Assembly: GCF_001544075.1 (NCBI RefSeq)
Contig: NZ_BCNT01000007.1
Coordinates: 124,001 to 188,000, forward strand
Source of the DNA: Comamonas terrae
GTDB lineage: Bacteria > Pseudomonadota > Gammaproteobacteria > Burkholderiales > Burkholderiaceae_C
DNA: 64,000 bases
Reading direction: 5' to 3'
The translations under genes and the position numbers were made by a program. This document shows, in pieces, positions 52,316 to 62,913 of the stretch (position 1 is its first letter; every line of letters begins with the position of its first letter). The notes beneath the pieces were generated by a model. That model worked only from the letters and a program-made list of their open reading frames with translations, was not told where the DNA came from and ran no database searches.

Positions 52316-53329
52316 ATGAAAATTGTTGTCATTGGTGCTGGCGCCTGGGGTACGGCGCTGGCCATCAGCGCGGCGGCGCATGGCGAAGATCGTTCCGTGG
52401 TGCTCTGGGCGCGCGACGCGGCCCAGGCACAGGCCATGCAGGCCGAACGGGCCAACAGCCGCTATCTCCAGGGCGTGCGGTTCCCGGCGGCGCTGGCCGT
52501 GGTGCATGGCGATGTCATGGGCCATGTCCACGCGGCCGATCTGGTCGTTCTCGGCACGCCCATGGCGGCACTGCGCGAATGGCTGGGCCGGCTCAAGGAT
52601 TGCGCGGTTCCCGTGGCCTGGCTTTGCAAGGGCTTCGAGGCCGTGCCGCCCGGCGCACCGGCGGGCGCCTACGGGCTGATGGCGCATGAAATCTGCCAGC
52701 AGGTGGCGCCCGGACTGCGCAGCGGCGTGCTCAGCGGCCCCAGCTTTGCGGCCGAGGTGGCGCGCCAGCAGCCCACGGCCCTGGTGGCGGCCAGCCAGCA
52801 CGCGCAGGTGACCGAGCAGCTGGTGACCGCCTTCCATGGCGGCGCCCTGCGCGTCTATGCCAACAGCGACATCGTGGGCGTGGAAGTGGGCGGCGCCGTG
52901 AAGAACGTGCTGGCCATTGCCACCGGGCTTTGCGACGGCCTGCAGCTGGGGCTCAATGCGCGGGCGGCGCTGGTGACGCGCGGCCTGGCGGAAATGACGC
53001 GCCTGGGCGTGGCCCTCGGCGCACGCACGGAAACCTTCATGGGACTGTCCGGCCTGGGCGATCTGGTGCTGACCGCCACCGGTGACCTGTCGCGCAACCG
53101 CAAAGTCGGCCTGCTGCTGGCCCAAGGCCGGACGCTGGAGCAGGCCGTGGCCTCCCTGGGCCATGTGGCCGAAGGCGTCTACAGCGCACGCACCGTGCTG
53201 GCGCGCGCGCGTTTGCTGCAGGTGGAGATGCCGATCGCCGAAACCGTGGTGGACCTGCTCGACGGCCGCATCACGGCAGCCCAGGCCGTGGAGCACCTGA
53301 TGGGCCGCGACCCGAAGCCGGAGAGCTGA
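52316..53329 (+). CDS. gpsA: NAD(P)-dependent glycerol-3-phosphate dehydrogenase
   Basis: A 337-residue enzyme that makes sn-glycerol-3-phosphate from dihydroxyacetone phosphate for phospholipid synthesis. The nucleotide motif is Gly-Ala-Gly-Ala-Trp-Gly-Thr-Ala, the catalytic Lys is in Gly-Gly-Ala-Val-Lys-Asn-Val, and the substrate Arg region is Asp-Leu-Ser-Arg-Asn-Arg. The secB-gpsA order is widely conserved. The start is only 30 bp after the secB terminator. It ends next to a family A repeat. Confidence 0.96.
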   Translation: MKIVVIGAGAWGTALAISAAAHGEDRSVVLWARDAAQAQAMQAERANSRYLQGVRFPAALAVVHGDVMGHVHAADLVVLGTPMAALREWLGRLKDCAVPVAWLCKGFEAVPPGAPAGAYGLMAHEICQQVAPGLRSGVLSGPSFAAEVARQQPTALVAASQHAQVTEQLVTAFHGGALRVYANSDIVGVEVGGAVKNVLAIATGLCDGLQLGLNARAALVTRGLAEMTRLGVALGARTETFMGLSGLGDLVLTATGDLSRNRKVGLLLAQGRTLEQAVASLGHVAEGVYSARTVLARARLLQVEMPIAETVVDLLDGRITAAQAVEHLMGRDPKPES

Positions 53330-53374
53330 CCTTGAAACTGGCGTGTTTCAGGTGCGAGACGGCCAGCATGGGCC

Positions 53375-53434
53375 GCCCCGCAGCAAAGGCCATCGCCCCC
53401 CTTTCAAGGGGAAGCGGCGAATCCGCTCAGGGGG
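53375..53434. repeat. Dispersed intergenic repeat, family A, copy 2
   Basis: Between the convergent gpsA and EamA genes. It reads GCCGCCCCGC, then AAGGC, CGCCCCCCTTTC, GGGGAAGCGGCGAA and CTCAGGGGG. The order of blocks matches the copy at 60827-60890. The C-rich and G-rich arms can pair to a strong hairpin, so it may work as a bidirectional terminator. Confidence 0.6.
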
Positions 53435-54322
53435 TCAACGTAACTCCCTCATGCTGAGCCAGGCGCTGGCCGCGCCGCAGGCCGCGACCATGGCCATGCC
53501 GATCACGGCCCATTGGTCGGGGATGTGGCCGTAGACCAGCCAGCCGGCCAGCAATGCGCAGGGGATCTGGCTGTACAGGAACGGCGTGATGGTGGCGGGC
53601 TGGGCTTTTTCGTAGGCCTTGAGCAGCATCAGGTGCCCGACCGCGCTGCCCACGCCCATGGCGATGCCGGCCAGCCACAGCGCTGCCGTGTCCGGTAGCT
53701 GCCAGGTCCAGGGCAGGGTGGCGCAGGTCAGGGCCAGCGCCAGCAGGCTGGTGTAGATCTGCGTGGTCAGCGGCCGTTCCTTGCCTGCCATGCGGCTGCT
53801 GAGCACCTGGTAGGCCGTGTTGGCCGCCAGTTGCAGCACGGGCCAGAACAGTGCCCAGCCGCTGAAATTGGCGCCGGGCCGGATGATGACCAGCGTGCCG
53901 GCAAAGCCCAGCCCCACCAGCACCCAGCGCAGCGGGCTGACGCGCTGGCGCAGCCACAGCGCGGCCACCAGGGTCAGCGCCAGCGGCGTGAGGGCCACCA
54001 CGGCGGTGAATTCGGCCAGCGGCAGGTAGCGCAGGCTCAGCATGGCCAGTGCATTGCTCAGGCAAAACAGCACGGCGCGCAGGCACTGGAAGCCGGGGCG
54101 CTGCGTGCGAAAGATATCCAGCCCGTGTCTGGCAACGCCGAAACCCACGGTCAATGCCGATTGCAGCACATAGCGCAGCCACAGCGCCATCAGCAGCGGC
54201 AGCAGGGCGCCCGCGTATTTGGAGCCGGTGTCCAGTACCGAAAAGCAGGCGCAGGCCAGCACCGTGAAGGCAATGCCCGTCAGCGTGTGCCGGTGGGCCG
54301 ATGAAGCGGAGTGCTGTGGCAT
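53435..54322 (-). CDS. EamA/DMT-family transporter
   Basis: A 295-residue membrane protein with ten helices in two EamA repeats (about residues 10-140 and 150-290). Typical repeat elements are Leu-Arg-Ala-Val-Leu-Phe-Cys-Leu-Ser-Asn at the first repeat and Ala-Thr-Ile-Thr-Pro-Phe-Leu-Tyr-Ser-Gln-Ile at the second. Members export metabolites or amino acids. The start at 54322 gives Met-Pro-Gln-His-Ser; the longer frame from 54379 crosses a repeat-like region. It stands between gpsA and lysA; substrate unknown. Confidence 0.88.
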   Translation of the reverse strand: MPQHSASSAHRHTLTGIAFTVLACACFSVLDTGSKYAGALLPLLMALWLRYVLQSALTVGFGVARHGLDIFRTQRPGFQCLRAVLFCLSNALAMLSLRYLPLAEFTAVVALTPLALTLVAALWLRQRVSPLRWVLVGLGFAGTLVIIRPGANFSGWALFWPVLQLAANTAYQVLSSRMAGKERPLTTQIYTSLLALALTCATLPWTWQLPDTAALWLAGIAMGVGSAVGHLMLLKAYEKAQPATITPFLYSQIPCALLAGWLVYGHIPDQWAVIGMAMVAACGAASAWLSMRELR

Positions 54323-54370
54323 GGAAAAAGCGCGCAGGGCACCCCTGCCGGTGCCCGATGGAGAATGGAT

Positions 54371-54424
54371 TTCAGGCATTTTTTGCCTGAAACCTTTGCC
54401 AGCAAAGCGCTGGCAGCTATCGAA
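54371..54424. repeat. Dispersed intergenic repeat, family B, copy 3
   Basis: It ends one base before the lysA stop and contains AAGCGCTGGCAGCTATCGA, identical over 19 bases to copy 1. The preceding TTTTTTGCCTGAAACC resembles the GCAGGCTTTTTT end of copy 2 in reverse orientation. Confidence 0.6.
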
Positions 54425-55672
54425 TCAGAGGCTCAGTTCCAGTGCCAGCAGTTCCTCCACGGTCTGGCGCCGGCGGATCAGCCGGGCGTCGGTGCCGTCC
54501 ACCAGCACTTCGGCGGCCAGCGGACGCGTGTTGTAGTTGCTGGACATGGAGCTGCCGTAGGCGCCCGTGTCATGGATCACGAGCAGGTCGCCCACGCTGG
54601 CGCCGGCCAGCGCGCGCGGCAGCACCACGCCGCCGTCGCCCTGGGTGAACACGTCGCCCGATTCGCACAGCGGGCCGGCCACCACGCTGTCGCGCGCGGG
54701 CAGGGCGGCGCCGTCGCGGCGCAGCACGTCCATGGCATGGAAGCTGCCGTACATGGCGGGGCGCATCAGCTCGTTGAAGCCGGTATCGACCAGCACGAAA
54801 TGATTGCTGCCGGCATTCTTGGTGGCGCGCACCGTGCCCAGCAGCACGCCCGATTCGGCCACCAGGAAGCGGCCGGGCTCCAGCTCCAGGCCCAGCTTGT
54901 GGCCCACGATGCTCTCGGCTTGCTTGCGCGCCGCATCCCACAGGCCGTGGTAGTGCGCGGTGTCGATGGTGGCGTCGCCCTTGCGGTAGGGAATGGACAG
55001 GCCTCCGCCGGCCGAGATGGCATGCAGGTCATGGCCTGCGGCCTTGGTGCGTTCCACTAGCTTGACCATGGCGCCGCAGACTTCCTGCAGGTGGCCGTAG
55101 TCCACGCCGGAGCCGATGTGCATGTGCAGGCCGGCCAGCACCAGGCCGCCGGTGCGGATGGCGGCCAGCGCCGCTTCCAGCTCGCTGTGCCAGATGCCGT
55201 GCTTGCTGTGCTCGCCGCCGGTATTGGTCTTGTTGCTGTGGCCGTGGCCGAAGCCAGGGTTGATGCGCAGCCACACGTGGTGGCCGGGGGAGGCCGCGGC
55301 CAGCTGGTGCAGCATGTCGATGGAGCCGGCGTTCACGGGCACCTTGTGCTCCACCACGGTGGCCAGCGTGGCCTCGTCCATCACGTCGGCGGTGTAGACG
55401 ATGTCGGCCGGCTCGCCAAAGCCCGGCGTGAAGCCTGCGGCCAGCGCGCGCAGGATCTCGCCGCGCGAGACGGCATCCACCTTCACGCCCTGTTCGCGCA
55501 TCAGCCGGAGGATGTGGATGTTGGAGCACGCCTTCTGGGCAAAGCGCACGGTGTCGAAGGCCTGCAGCTGGGCGATGCGCTCGCGGATGGTGGCTGCGTC
55601 ATACACCCACAGCGGGGTGCAGTATCGATCGGCCAGGGACCAGAGTTGGGCGGGAGTGAAGGGATTGGACAT
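54425..55672 (-). CDS. lysA: Diaminopimelate decarboxylase
   Basis: A 415-residue PLP enzyme that makes lysine from meso-diaminopimelate. Lys47 (Phe-Ala-Gln-Lys-Ala-Cys) is the probable PLP lysine; His-Ile-Gly-Ser-Gly-Val, Glu-Pro-Gly-Arg-Phe-Leu and Cys-Glu-Ser-Gly-Asp-Val-Phe are the remaining active-site elements. It is divergent from a LysR-family gene, as in E. coli, where LysR controls lysA. The intergenic region of 106 bp should carry the regulator site. Confidence 0.95.
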   Translation of the reverse strand: MSNPFTPAQLWSLADRYCTPLWVYDAATIRERIAQLQAFDTVRFAQKACSNIHILRLMREQGVKVDAVSRGEILRALAAGFTPGFGEPADIVYTADVMDEATLATVVEHKVPVNAGSIDMLHQLAAASPGHHVWLRINPGFGHGHSNKTNTGGEHSKHGIWHSELEAALAAIRTGGLVLAGLHMHIGSGVDYGHLQEVCGAMVKLVERTKAAGHDLHAISAGGGLSIPYRKGDATIDTAHYHGLWDAARKQAESIVGHKLGLELEPGRFLVAESGVLLGTVRATKNAGSNHFVLVDTGFNELMRPAMYGSFHAMDVLRRDGAALPARDSVVAGPLCESGDVFTQGDGGVVLPRALAGASVGDLLVIHDTGAYGSSMSSNYNTRPLAAEVLVDGTDARLIRRRQTVEELLALELSL

Positions 55673-55778
55673 GGCTGTTGGGGATTCCGTCTGATTCGCC
55701 GCCCATGGTGCCCATGTCGATGCATGCAGTCCAATGCTTGCTTTTGAGTAGTCTATTCATTATGGATATGCTCTGGGT

Positions 55779-56696
55779 ATGTCAGAACCGCTGCCCGTTC
55801 CAGTGCCCGAGCGCATCGCCCATCGCCATATCGAGGTTTTCAGAGCCCTCATGCTCGCCGGCACGGCCACGGGCGCGGCTTCCATGCTGTTCACCTCCCA
55901 GCCCACGGTAAGCCGCGAGCTTGCGCGGCTGGAACAGCTCCTGGGCTATGCGCTGTTCGACCGCTCCCAGGGACGTTTGCGGCCCAATGCCCGCGCCCTG
56001 CAGCTGTGGGACGAGGTGCAGCGCAGCTGGGCGGGGCTGGACCGGGTGGTGGAGCGCGCGCTGGAGCTGGGCCGGCCGCACCAGGCCAGCCTGCATGTAC
56101 TGTGCCTGCCGGCGCTGAGCCATGCGCTGCTGCCCCGGGCCCTGGCGCTGCTGCATGCCGGCCACGGTCCGGTTTCCGTCAGCGTGGCCACGCAGGAGGC
56201 GCCGCTGCTGCAGGAGTGGATGGCGGCCCAGCGCTACGACCTGGGCCTTTCCGAACTGGCCGATGCGCCGCCCGGCACGCGCAGCCTGCCGCTGCCGGCG
56301 CTGGATGAAGTGGCCGTGCTGCCTGCCGGTCACCCGCTGGCGCAGCACAGCGTGCTCGGGGCCGAGGACTTTGCGGGCGAATCCTTCATCAGCCTGGCGC
56401 GCGACGACCCCTACCGCCAGCAGATCGATGCCGTGTTCGCCAGGGCGCGCGTGGAGCGCCAGATGCGGCTGGAAACCCATAGCGCCGTGGCTGTCTGCGC
56501 CATGGTCCAGCAGGGGCTGGGCGTGGCCGTCGTCAACCCGCTCACGGCCCGCGCCTGCGCCGGGCCGCAGCTGGTGGTGCGGCCGCTGGCATTCTCGATA
56601 CCTTTCCAGGTGCACATGCTGCTGCCGCTGCACCGGCCCGCGGTGCCGGAAGTGGACTGGCTGGTCGCGGCCCTGCTGCAGTCCGTCCAGGCCTAG
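55779..56696 (+). CDS. LysR-family regulator, probable lysA activator
   Basis: A 305-residue LysR-type regulator with an N-terminal winged helix-turn-helix (about residues 15-75; Ala-Ser-Met-Leu-Phe-Thr-Ser-Gln-Pro-Thr-Val-Ser-Arg-Glu-Leu) and a two-part ligand domain. Its divergent position to lysA is the same as in E. coli, so LysR itself is a likely name, but no direct proof is available. The ligand would be diaminopimelate or lysine. The 3' end is 100 bp from the convergent ABC permease gene. Confidence 0.85.
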   Translation: MSEPLPVPVPERIAHRHIEVFRALMLAGTATGAASMLFTSQPTVSRELARLEQLLGYALFDRSQGRLRPNARALQLWDEVQRSWAGLDRVVERALELGRPHQASLHVLCLPALSHALLPRALALLHAGHGPVSVSVATQEAPLLQEWMAAQRYDLGLSELADAPPGTRSLPLPALDEVAVLPAGHPLAQHSVLGAEDFAGESFISLARDDPYRQQIDAVFARARVERQMRLETHSAVAVCAMVQQGLGVAVVNPLTARACAGPQLVVRPLAFSIPFQVHMLLPLHRPAVPEVDWLVAALLQSVQA

Positions 56697-56796
56697 TCTT
56701 CTGCATTGAGCCGGATGCCGGGCTCGGCCGGCTTGGCCCGGGGCGACCGGAAACGGCTGGGGACGGTATGCGAGTGGCTCCGGGCCCGGCGTGCGC

Positions 56797-57492
56797 TCAG
56801 AGATGCACGGGCCGCAGCCTGGCTGCCACGGCCCCGGCCAGAAGATGGAGCAGCGAGCACAGCAGCCAGTAGATGGCCCCCACGAAGAGAAACACCTCGG
56901 CCGGGTTGACCATCAGCCTTGCATTGACCTGGGTGGCGAGAAAGGACAGCTCGCCCACGCCCACGATATAGGCCAGCGAGCTGTCCTTGACCAGCGTGAC
57001 CCACTGGTTCACGAAAGAAGGCAGCATGACGGCCAGCGCCTGCGGCAGTATCACCATGCGCAGGACCTGCCAGCGCGTGAAGCCCAGCGCCGCGCCCGCA
57101 TCCCACTGCCCCTGCGCCACGGCGTGGATGCCGGCCGCCACGCCGTGGGCCAGATAGGCCGCGCCGATCAGCGACAGCGCGCAGACCACGGAGAACATGC
57201 CGGGCACATCGAGGCCGAACAGCACGGGCAGCAGAAAGTAGCTCCAGAAGATCAGCATCAGCACCGGTATGGCGCGCAGAAAGCCCAGCACGATGCGCAG
57301 CAGCCGCGCCGCGGGGCCGGCGCTGTCCTGGCCCAGGGCCAGGGCAATGCCCAGTACCAGTCCCAGCACGGCCGATACCACGCCCGAGAGGCCGCTCAGC
57401 ATCAGCGTGAGCAGCGCGCCGCCGGGCGGCCCGTCGGGAAACGTGCCCCACAGCAGGTACTGCCAGTCGTCGGCGAGGGCGGAGAAGTTCAT
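56797..57492 (-). CDS. Amino acid ABC transporter permease (second subunit)
   Basis: A 231-residue HisM/GlnP-type permease. It has about five helices and the EAA loop (Gly-Ala-Ala-Leu-Gly-Phe-Thr-Arg-Trp-Gln-Val-Leu-Arg-Met-Val-Ile-Leu-Pro-Gln-Ala). It forms the inner-membrane channel with the preceding permease. The start at 57492 overlaps the previous gene stop by 4 bases. No ATPase gene follows; the next gene on this side is the convergent lysR. Confidence 0.9.
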   Translation of the reverse strand: MNFSALADDWQYLLWGTFPDGPPGGALLTLMLSGLSGVVSAVLGLVLGIALALGQDSAGPAARLLRIVLGFLRAIPVLMLIFWSYFLLPVLFGLDVPGMFSVVCALSLIGAAYLAHGVAAGIHAVAQGQWDAGAALGFTRWQVLRMVILPQALAVMLPSFVNQWVTLVKDSSLAYIVGVGELSFLATQVNARLMVNPAEVFLFVGAIYWLLCSLLHLLAGAVAARLRPVHL

Positions 57493-58244
57493 GTGCGCTC
57501 CAGGCGGATGCGGCCCCAGGGGCGCCGGTTCTGGAGATGCCGGCCCAGCATTTCCAGGGCCGCGACCAGCGCGATGTAGAGCATGGTGGCAATGCCGTAG
57601 ACCTGGAAGGACTGGAAGGTCTCGGCCTCGGCCTGGCGCGCGCGGTACGACAGTTCCATCAGCCCTATGGCCATGCCCAGCGAGGTGTTCTTGACGATGT
57701 TCATGTACTGCCCGAAAAGCGGCGCCACGATCCGGGCCAGCGCCTGGGGCAGCACGATATGCCGCAGCACCTGCGCGCGCCGCATGCCCAGGGACAGGGC
57801 GGCCTGCGCCTGGCTGCGCGGCACGCTGCGCAGGCCGGCACGTATTTCCTCGCCCACGTAGGCGGTGGAATACAGCACCAGCCCCCACAGGGCAGCCACA
57901 AACTCGAACGACGGCCAGCCGATGCCGAAAGCCCCCAGCTCCAGCCGGTGCGGGTGGTTGAGCCACGCGGCCCACTCTTGCGGCAGCAGCCCCGGCACAC
58001 CGAAATACCAGAAGAACAGCTGCACCAGCAGCGGCGTGTTGCGAAAGGCGGAAAGGTAGAGGCCGGCCGCTTGGCGCACGGTCGCCAGCGGCGCGGTGCG
58101 CGCCACGGCGAACAGCATGCCCAGCAGCGTGGCGGCGGCAATGACCAGCAGCGAGGCCAGCAGGGTGGTGGCCGCGCCATCGAGCAGCCAGCCCCAGTAC
58201 CTGGCAGCCAGCAGTTGCCGGGGCCAGTCCGTGAAAGCAATCAT
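57489..58244 (-). CDS. Amino acid ABC transporter permease (first subunit)
   Basis: A 251-residue polar amino acid permease of the GlnP/HisQ class. The EAA-type loop (Ala-Ala-Leu-Ser-Leu-Gly-Met-Arg-Arg-Ala-Gln-Val-Leu-Arg) and the Phe-Arg-Asn-Thr-Pro-Leu-Leu-Val-Gln-Leu segment of the family are present. The start at 58244 gives Met-Ile-Ala-Phe; an alternative Met lies four residues upstream. It is downstream of the binding protein gene with a 232-bp gap that includes a repeat. Confidence 0.9.
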   Translation of the reverse strand: MIAFTDWPRQLLAARYWGWLLDGAATTLLASLLVIAAATLLGMLFAVARTAPLATVRQAAGLYLSAFRNTPLLVQLFFWYFGVPGLLPQEWAAWLNHPHRLELGAFGIGWPSFEFVAALWGLVLYSTAYVGEEIRAGLRSVPRSQAQAALSLGMRRAQVLRHIVLPQALARIVAPLFGQYMNIVKNTSLGMAIGLMELSYRARQAEAETFQSFQVYGIATMLYIALVAALEMLGRHLQNRRPWGRIRLERT

Positions 58245-58299
58245 GGGGAAGGGCAAGCGCCTGAAGATGCTTCAGGCGCTTGAAAAGAAGTCGGATATT

Positions 58300-58345
58300 C
58301 AAAAAACGTAGCTGCCACCGCTTATCCGGTAATGGTTGCAAGCCA
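58300..58345. repeat. Dispersed intergenic repeat, family B, copy 4
   Basis: In the gap between the binding protein gene and its permeases. It reads AAAAAACGTAGCTGCCACCGCTTATCC and then GGTTGCAAGCC, a diverged copy in the orientation opposite to copies 1 and 3. It may attenuate the operon. Confidence 0.5.
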
Positions 58346-58476
58346 TTCCCATATAAAAAATCTTTGGAGGCGGCGAATCCTGAGCCCGCAGGCACCGCGC
58401 CAGAGCCGCCTGGCGGCGAAGGTGCGTCCCTGCAGCAGCATGCCGCTTGGGAGGCAGGCGCGCAGCGCCTCGGGGA

Positions 58477-59301
58477 TCAGGCTTTGTCTCCGATCCTGAA
58501 GTTGCGCTGCAGCGGCGTATTGCTCTGGGGGCCGAACCAGGCGTCATAGATCCGGCCCGCCTGCCCCTTGGCTTCGAGGTCCTTGAGCGTGGCGTTGACC
58601 CAGTCGGTCAGCGCCGCCTCGCCCTTGGGCAGGCCCACGCCGATGAAGTCGCTGGAGATGGCAAAGGGCGGCACCTCCCATTTGGCGCGTTCCTGCGGAT
58701 TCTTGATGGTGGCCAGCAGGCCTACGAGCTTGGGGCCGTCCTGGGAGATCGCCTGCACATTGCCGTTGCGCAGCGCGGTGAACGCAAACGGCGTGTCGTC
58801 GTAGGCCACCAGCGTGGCCTGGGGGTATTTCTCGCGCAACACGATTTCGTTGGTCGTGCCCTTGTCCACGCCGATGCGCAGGCCGCTGAGCTGCTCGGGC
58901 GCACTGAGCTTGCCCTTGGGCACGAGGAACTGCGTGCCCGAGGCGAAGTAGGGAATGCTGAAATTCACCTGCTTGGCGCGCTCCTCGGTGATGGTGAAGT
59001 TGGCCAGCACCAGGTCCACCTTGCCCGACAGCAGCAGCGGCACGCGGTTGGCGGGGTTGGTGGGCACCAGCTGCAGCTTCACGCCCAGGCGCCTGGCGAA
59101 CTCGTGGGCATAGTCCACGTCCAGGCCCACGATCTGGCGCGTCTTGGGGTCGACAAAGCCGAAAGGAGGGTTGGAATCGAAGGCTGCCACACGCAGCACG
59201 CCCGCATTCCGGATGTCCTGCAGGCGGTCCGCCCAGGCCGCATCCGAGGCCAGCACCGCGGCGGCGGCAGCGGTTGCGGTGATCAATTTCTTCAGCGCCA
59301 T
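58477..59301 (-). CDS. Amino acid ABC transporter substrate-binding protein
   Basis: A 274-residue periplasmic protein of family 3 with a signal peptide ending near Asp-Ala-Ala-Trp-Ala-Asp. The amino-acid pocket motifs are Phe-Asp-Ser-Asn-Pro-Pro-Phe-Gly-Phe-Val-Asp, Gly-Leu-Asp-Val-Asp and Asn-Phe-Thr-Ile-Thr-Glu-Glu-Arg, which fit polar amino acids. It is first in the transporter operon. Ligand class is an inference from the family. Confidence 0.92.
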   Translation of the reverse strand: MALKKLITATAAAAAVLASDAAWADRLQDIRNAGVLRVAAFDSNPPFGFVDPKTRQIVGLDVDYAHEFARRLGVKLQLVPTNPANRVPLLLSGKVDLVLANFTITEERAKQVNFSIPYFASGTQFLVPKGKLSAPEQLSGLRIGVDKGTTNEIVLREKYPQATLVAYDDTPFAFTALRNGNVQAISQDGPKLVGLLATIKNPQERAKWEVPPFAISSDFIGVGLPKGEAALTDWVNATLKDLEAKGQAGRIYDAWFGPQSNTPLQRNFRIGDKA

Positions 59302-59464
59302 AAAACCCGATCTCCCTGATGGAAATGAAAGTCATTGAATCCGGCGCCCTGGTCCAAGCAGGCGTATTGCTGCAAAAACCGGAGCGTTGGAGCTGGCTGA
59401 ATTGTCGAAATGCAGGTTTAAAACAGAAAGGAATATTTTTCGACGGAGATATATGTTTTAGGTA

Positions 59465-59782
59465 TTAAGGCGGATATTCCGTGGGAATGAAGGCCGCATC
59501 GGCATGGCGCCGATCCCTGCGGGTGCGGGCGAGCCACAAGGCCAAAGGGCTTTCAGGCCTGCGCGGATTGCCCGCCGCAGGCGGCTCTGTCCGCGGTGGC
59601 CCCGAAGGGCCGCGAAGCCGGCGCGGCTCCCACGGCACCCAGCCGTCGCCCCACATTTCCGCAGGGTGCGGCGCGCGGTCCGAGCCGTTGCCGCAAGCCA
59701 TGGCGTCATGGGCGCCAGATCGGTCGCACCCCCAGCAGTTGCGCCCGGGATACGCAGGGTGGAGAGGAAACTTCCTGGCCAT
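59465..59782 (-). CDS. DUF3079 domain protein with extended C-terminus
   Basis: A 105-residue frame whose first ~50 residues match the DUF3079 family: Lys-Phe-Pro-Leu-His-Pro, Cys-Trp-Gly-Cys-Asp-Arg, Cys-Gly-Asn-Gly and His-Pro-Ala-Glu-Met-Trp-Gly-Asp-Gly-Trp. These small proteins have conserved cysteines suited to a metal site; function unknown. The family is usually about 65-75 residues. Here an Arg/Pro-rich extension follows, which may be real or may result from a frameshift near the original stop. The 163 bp upstream of the ABC binding protein are otherwise empty and locally AT-rich (59400-59460). Confidence 0.72.
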   Translation of the reverse strand: MARKFPLHPAYPGRNCWGCDRSGAHDAMACGNGSDRAPHPAEMWGDGWVPWEPRRLRGPSGPPRTEPPAAGNPRRPESPLALWLARTRRDRRHADAAFIPTEYPP

Positions 59783-59860
59783 GCCCGCGCTTGGCCGGCT
59801 GCCGCCGCCCTGGCTTTGCGCTGGCGCAACAGAGCGGCCCTTGAAGCCGTTTCCGAAGGC

Positions 59861-60310
59861 CTATGCGGGCCGCCTGAAGGCCAGAAGCTTGGGGCGGAAG
59901 CGCTGCAGCACTTCGCCGCGCTGGTTCTTGGTCTGGCACAGCAGGCGCACCATGGCGCGGTCCGGGCGCGAGCGCGAGGGAATGATCTCCACGATCTCGG
60001 ATTCCAGGTGCAGCACGTCGCCGGGGCGCGTGGGCTGGGGCCAGGCCAGCTCCTCCACGCCGCCGCCGATGATGCCGTCGGCCAGGGGAATGCTTTCGGT
60101 GACCAGGCGCATGCTGATGGAGGCCGTATGCCAGCCGCTGGCCGCCAGGCCCTGGAAGAAGGTGTTCTGCGCGGCATCGGCATCGAGGTGGAAGACCTGC
60201 GGGTCGAACTGCCTGGCGTAGGCCACGATCTGGGCTTCGTCGAGCGGATGGTCGCCGCTGACGAATTTCTGGCCTTCGTAGAGATCCTCGAGGTATAGCT
60301 TGTCGCTCAT
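59861..60310 (-). CDS. MaoC family dehydratase (second)
   Basis: A 149-residue hot-dog domain protein of the MaoC family. The hydratase region is Tyr-Ala-Arg-Gln-Phe-Asp-Pro-Gln-Val-Phe-His and the following Gly-Leu-Ala-Ala-Ser-Gly-Trp-His-Thr. The usual catalytic His of the HGF motif is replaced by Ser-Gly-Trp, a variant seen in a subgroup of stand-alone MaoC proteins. The start at 60310 gives Met-Ser-Asp-Lys-Leu-Tyr. It is divergent from a small unknown gene. The substrate is probably an enoyl-CoA or an acyl derivative. Confidence 0.85.
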   Translation of the reverse strand: MSDKLYLEDLYEGQKFVSGDHPLDEAQIVAYARQFDPQVFHLDADAAQNTFFQGLAASGWHTASISMRLVTESIPLADGIIGGGVEELAWPQPTRPGDVLHLESEIVEIIPSRSRPDRAMVRLLCQTKNQRGEVLQRFRPKLLAFRRPA

Positions 60311-60397
60311 CCATGTCTCCCGGATTGGATGCCCGAGTATGCATGGCCGGTCTGCAGGCCGCTGCAGCGCATGCGACTCGCGCTTATGCTCGCGTCC

Positions 60398-60760
60398 ATG
60401 GTGTTCGAATTTTCCGATTCCGAGGTTGCCGAGCTGCAACAGACTCCGCAGCAATTGAGCGTGCGCTTTGCCGCGGGCCGGGTGTCCGAGGGGGGCGAGG
60501 GCCGATGGATGCCGCTGCTGCTGATATGCGGGCAGCCGGGGCGGGTGGAGATGGAGTCCGGCTGCCTTGGCCGGCTGGCCGGCGGCACGGTGGTGCTGGA
60601 CGGCGAGCGCAGGACCGCGCTGCCCGTGCCGCTGCAGAGTACGGCATCTTTTGCGCTGGAGCTGGAGTTTGCCAGCGGCGCGCGCTGCCGTGTGCAGGGC
60701 AGGGGGCTGGAGCTGCGGGCACCGGCCAGCCGGTGCTCCGTGGATTCCTATCAGTGTTGA
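60398..60760 (+). CDS. Hypothetical small protein
   Basis: A 120-residue beta-rich protein of unknown family. It starts Met-Val-Phe-Glu-Phe-Ser-Asp-Ser-Glu-Val, and has alternating hydrophobic residues and several glycines. No signal peptide or catalytic motif is seen. Codon usage suits a real gene. An upstream Met at 60371 is possible. It is alone between a MaoC gene and panC. Confidence 0.55.
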   Translation: MVFEFSDSEVAELQQTPQQLSVRFAAGRVSEGGEGRWMPLLLICGQPGRVEMESGCLGRLAGGTVVLDGERRTALPVPLQSTASFALELEFASGARCRVQGRGLELRAPASRCSVDSYQC

Positions 60761-60826
60761 GCGAGGGAAAAACTATCCACTGCGCGTGAACTGGGCGCGT
60801 TTCCAGGCTGGAAACGCCGGGCAGGA

Positions 60827-60890
60827 GCCGCCCCGCCGAAGGCGCTGTCCCCTTCCGGGGGGAAGGCGCGAAGCGATCCAGGGGGCTTTA
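60827..60890. repeat. Dispersed intergenic repeat, family A, copy 3
   Basis: It lies between the convergent unknown gene and panC. It contains GCCGCCCCGCCGAAGGCGC, CCCCTTCCGGGGGGAAGGCG, GCGAAGCGAT and CAGGGGGCTT, with the same block order as copy 2. Self-complementary C-rich and G-rich arms make a strong hairpin, so it may terminate panC transcription. Confidence 0.6.
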
Positions 60891-60891
60891 T

Positions 60892-62683
<1,792 letters not shown>

Positions 62684-62913
62684 GGGGTCTCCTTTGTCTT
62701 GGTCGGCCAGGAAACGTGCAGGCGCCAGGCCGGGGGCGCTTGCACATTACAGGGCAAATTGCCCGCGAGTCTATGCGATGCGGGGTTGGCATAACAACCG
62801 TAAATAGACTGTGCATGGCTGATGCACCGATACTATGCTGTACCGGCGGCCCGGTCCGGCCGCACGGCGTCTGGCGTTATGCGTTCCGTCTTTTCCCGCT
62901 TGAGGTCATCGGT

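Noticed and set aside
59481-60221. 246-codon plus-strand frame
   Set aside because: It is antisense to the DUF3079 and MaoC genes and has no domain.
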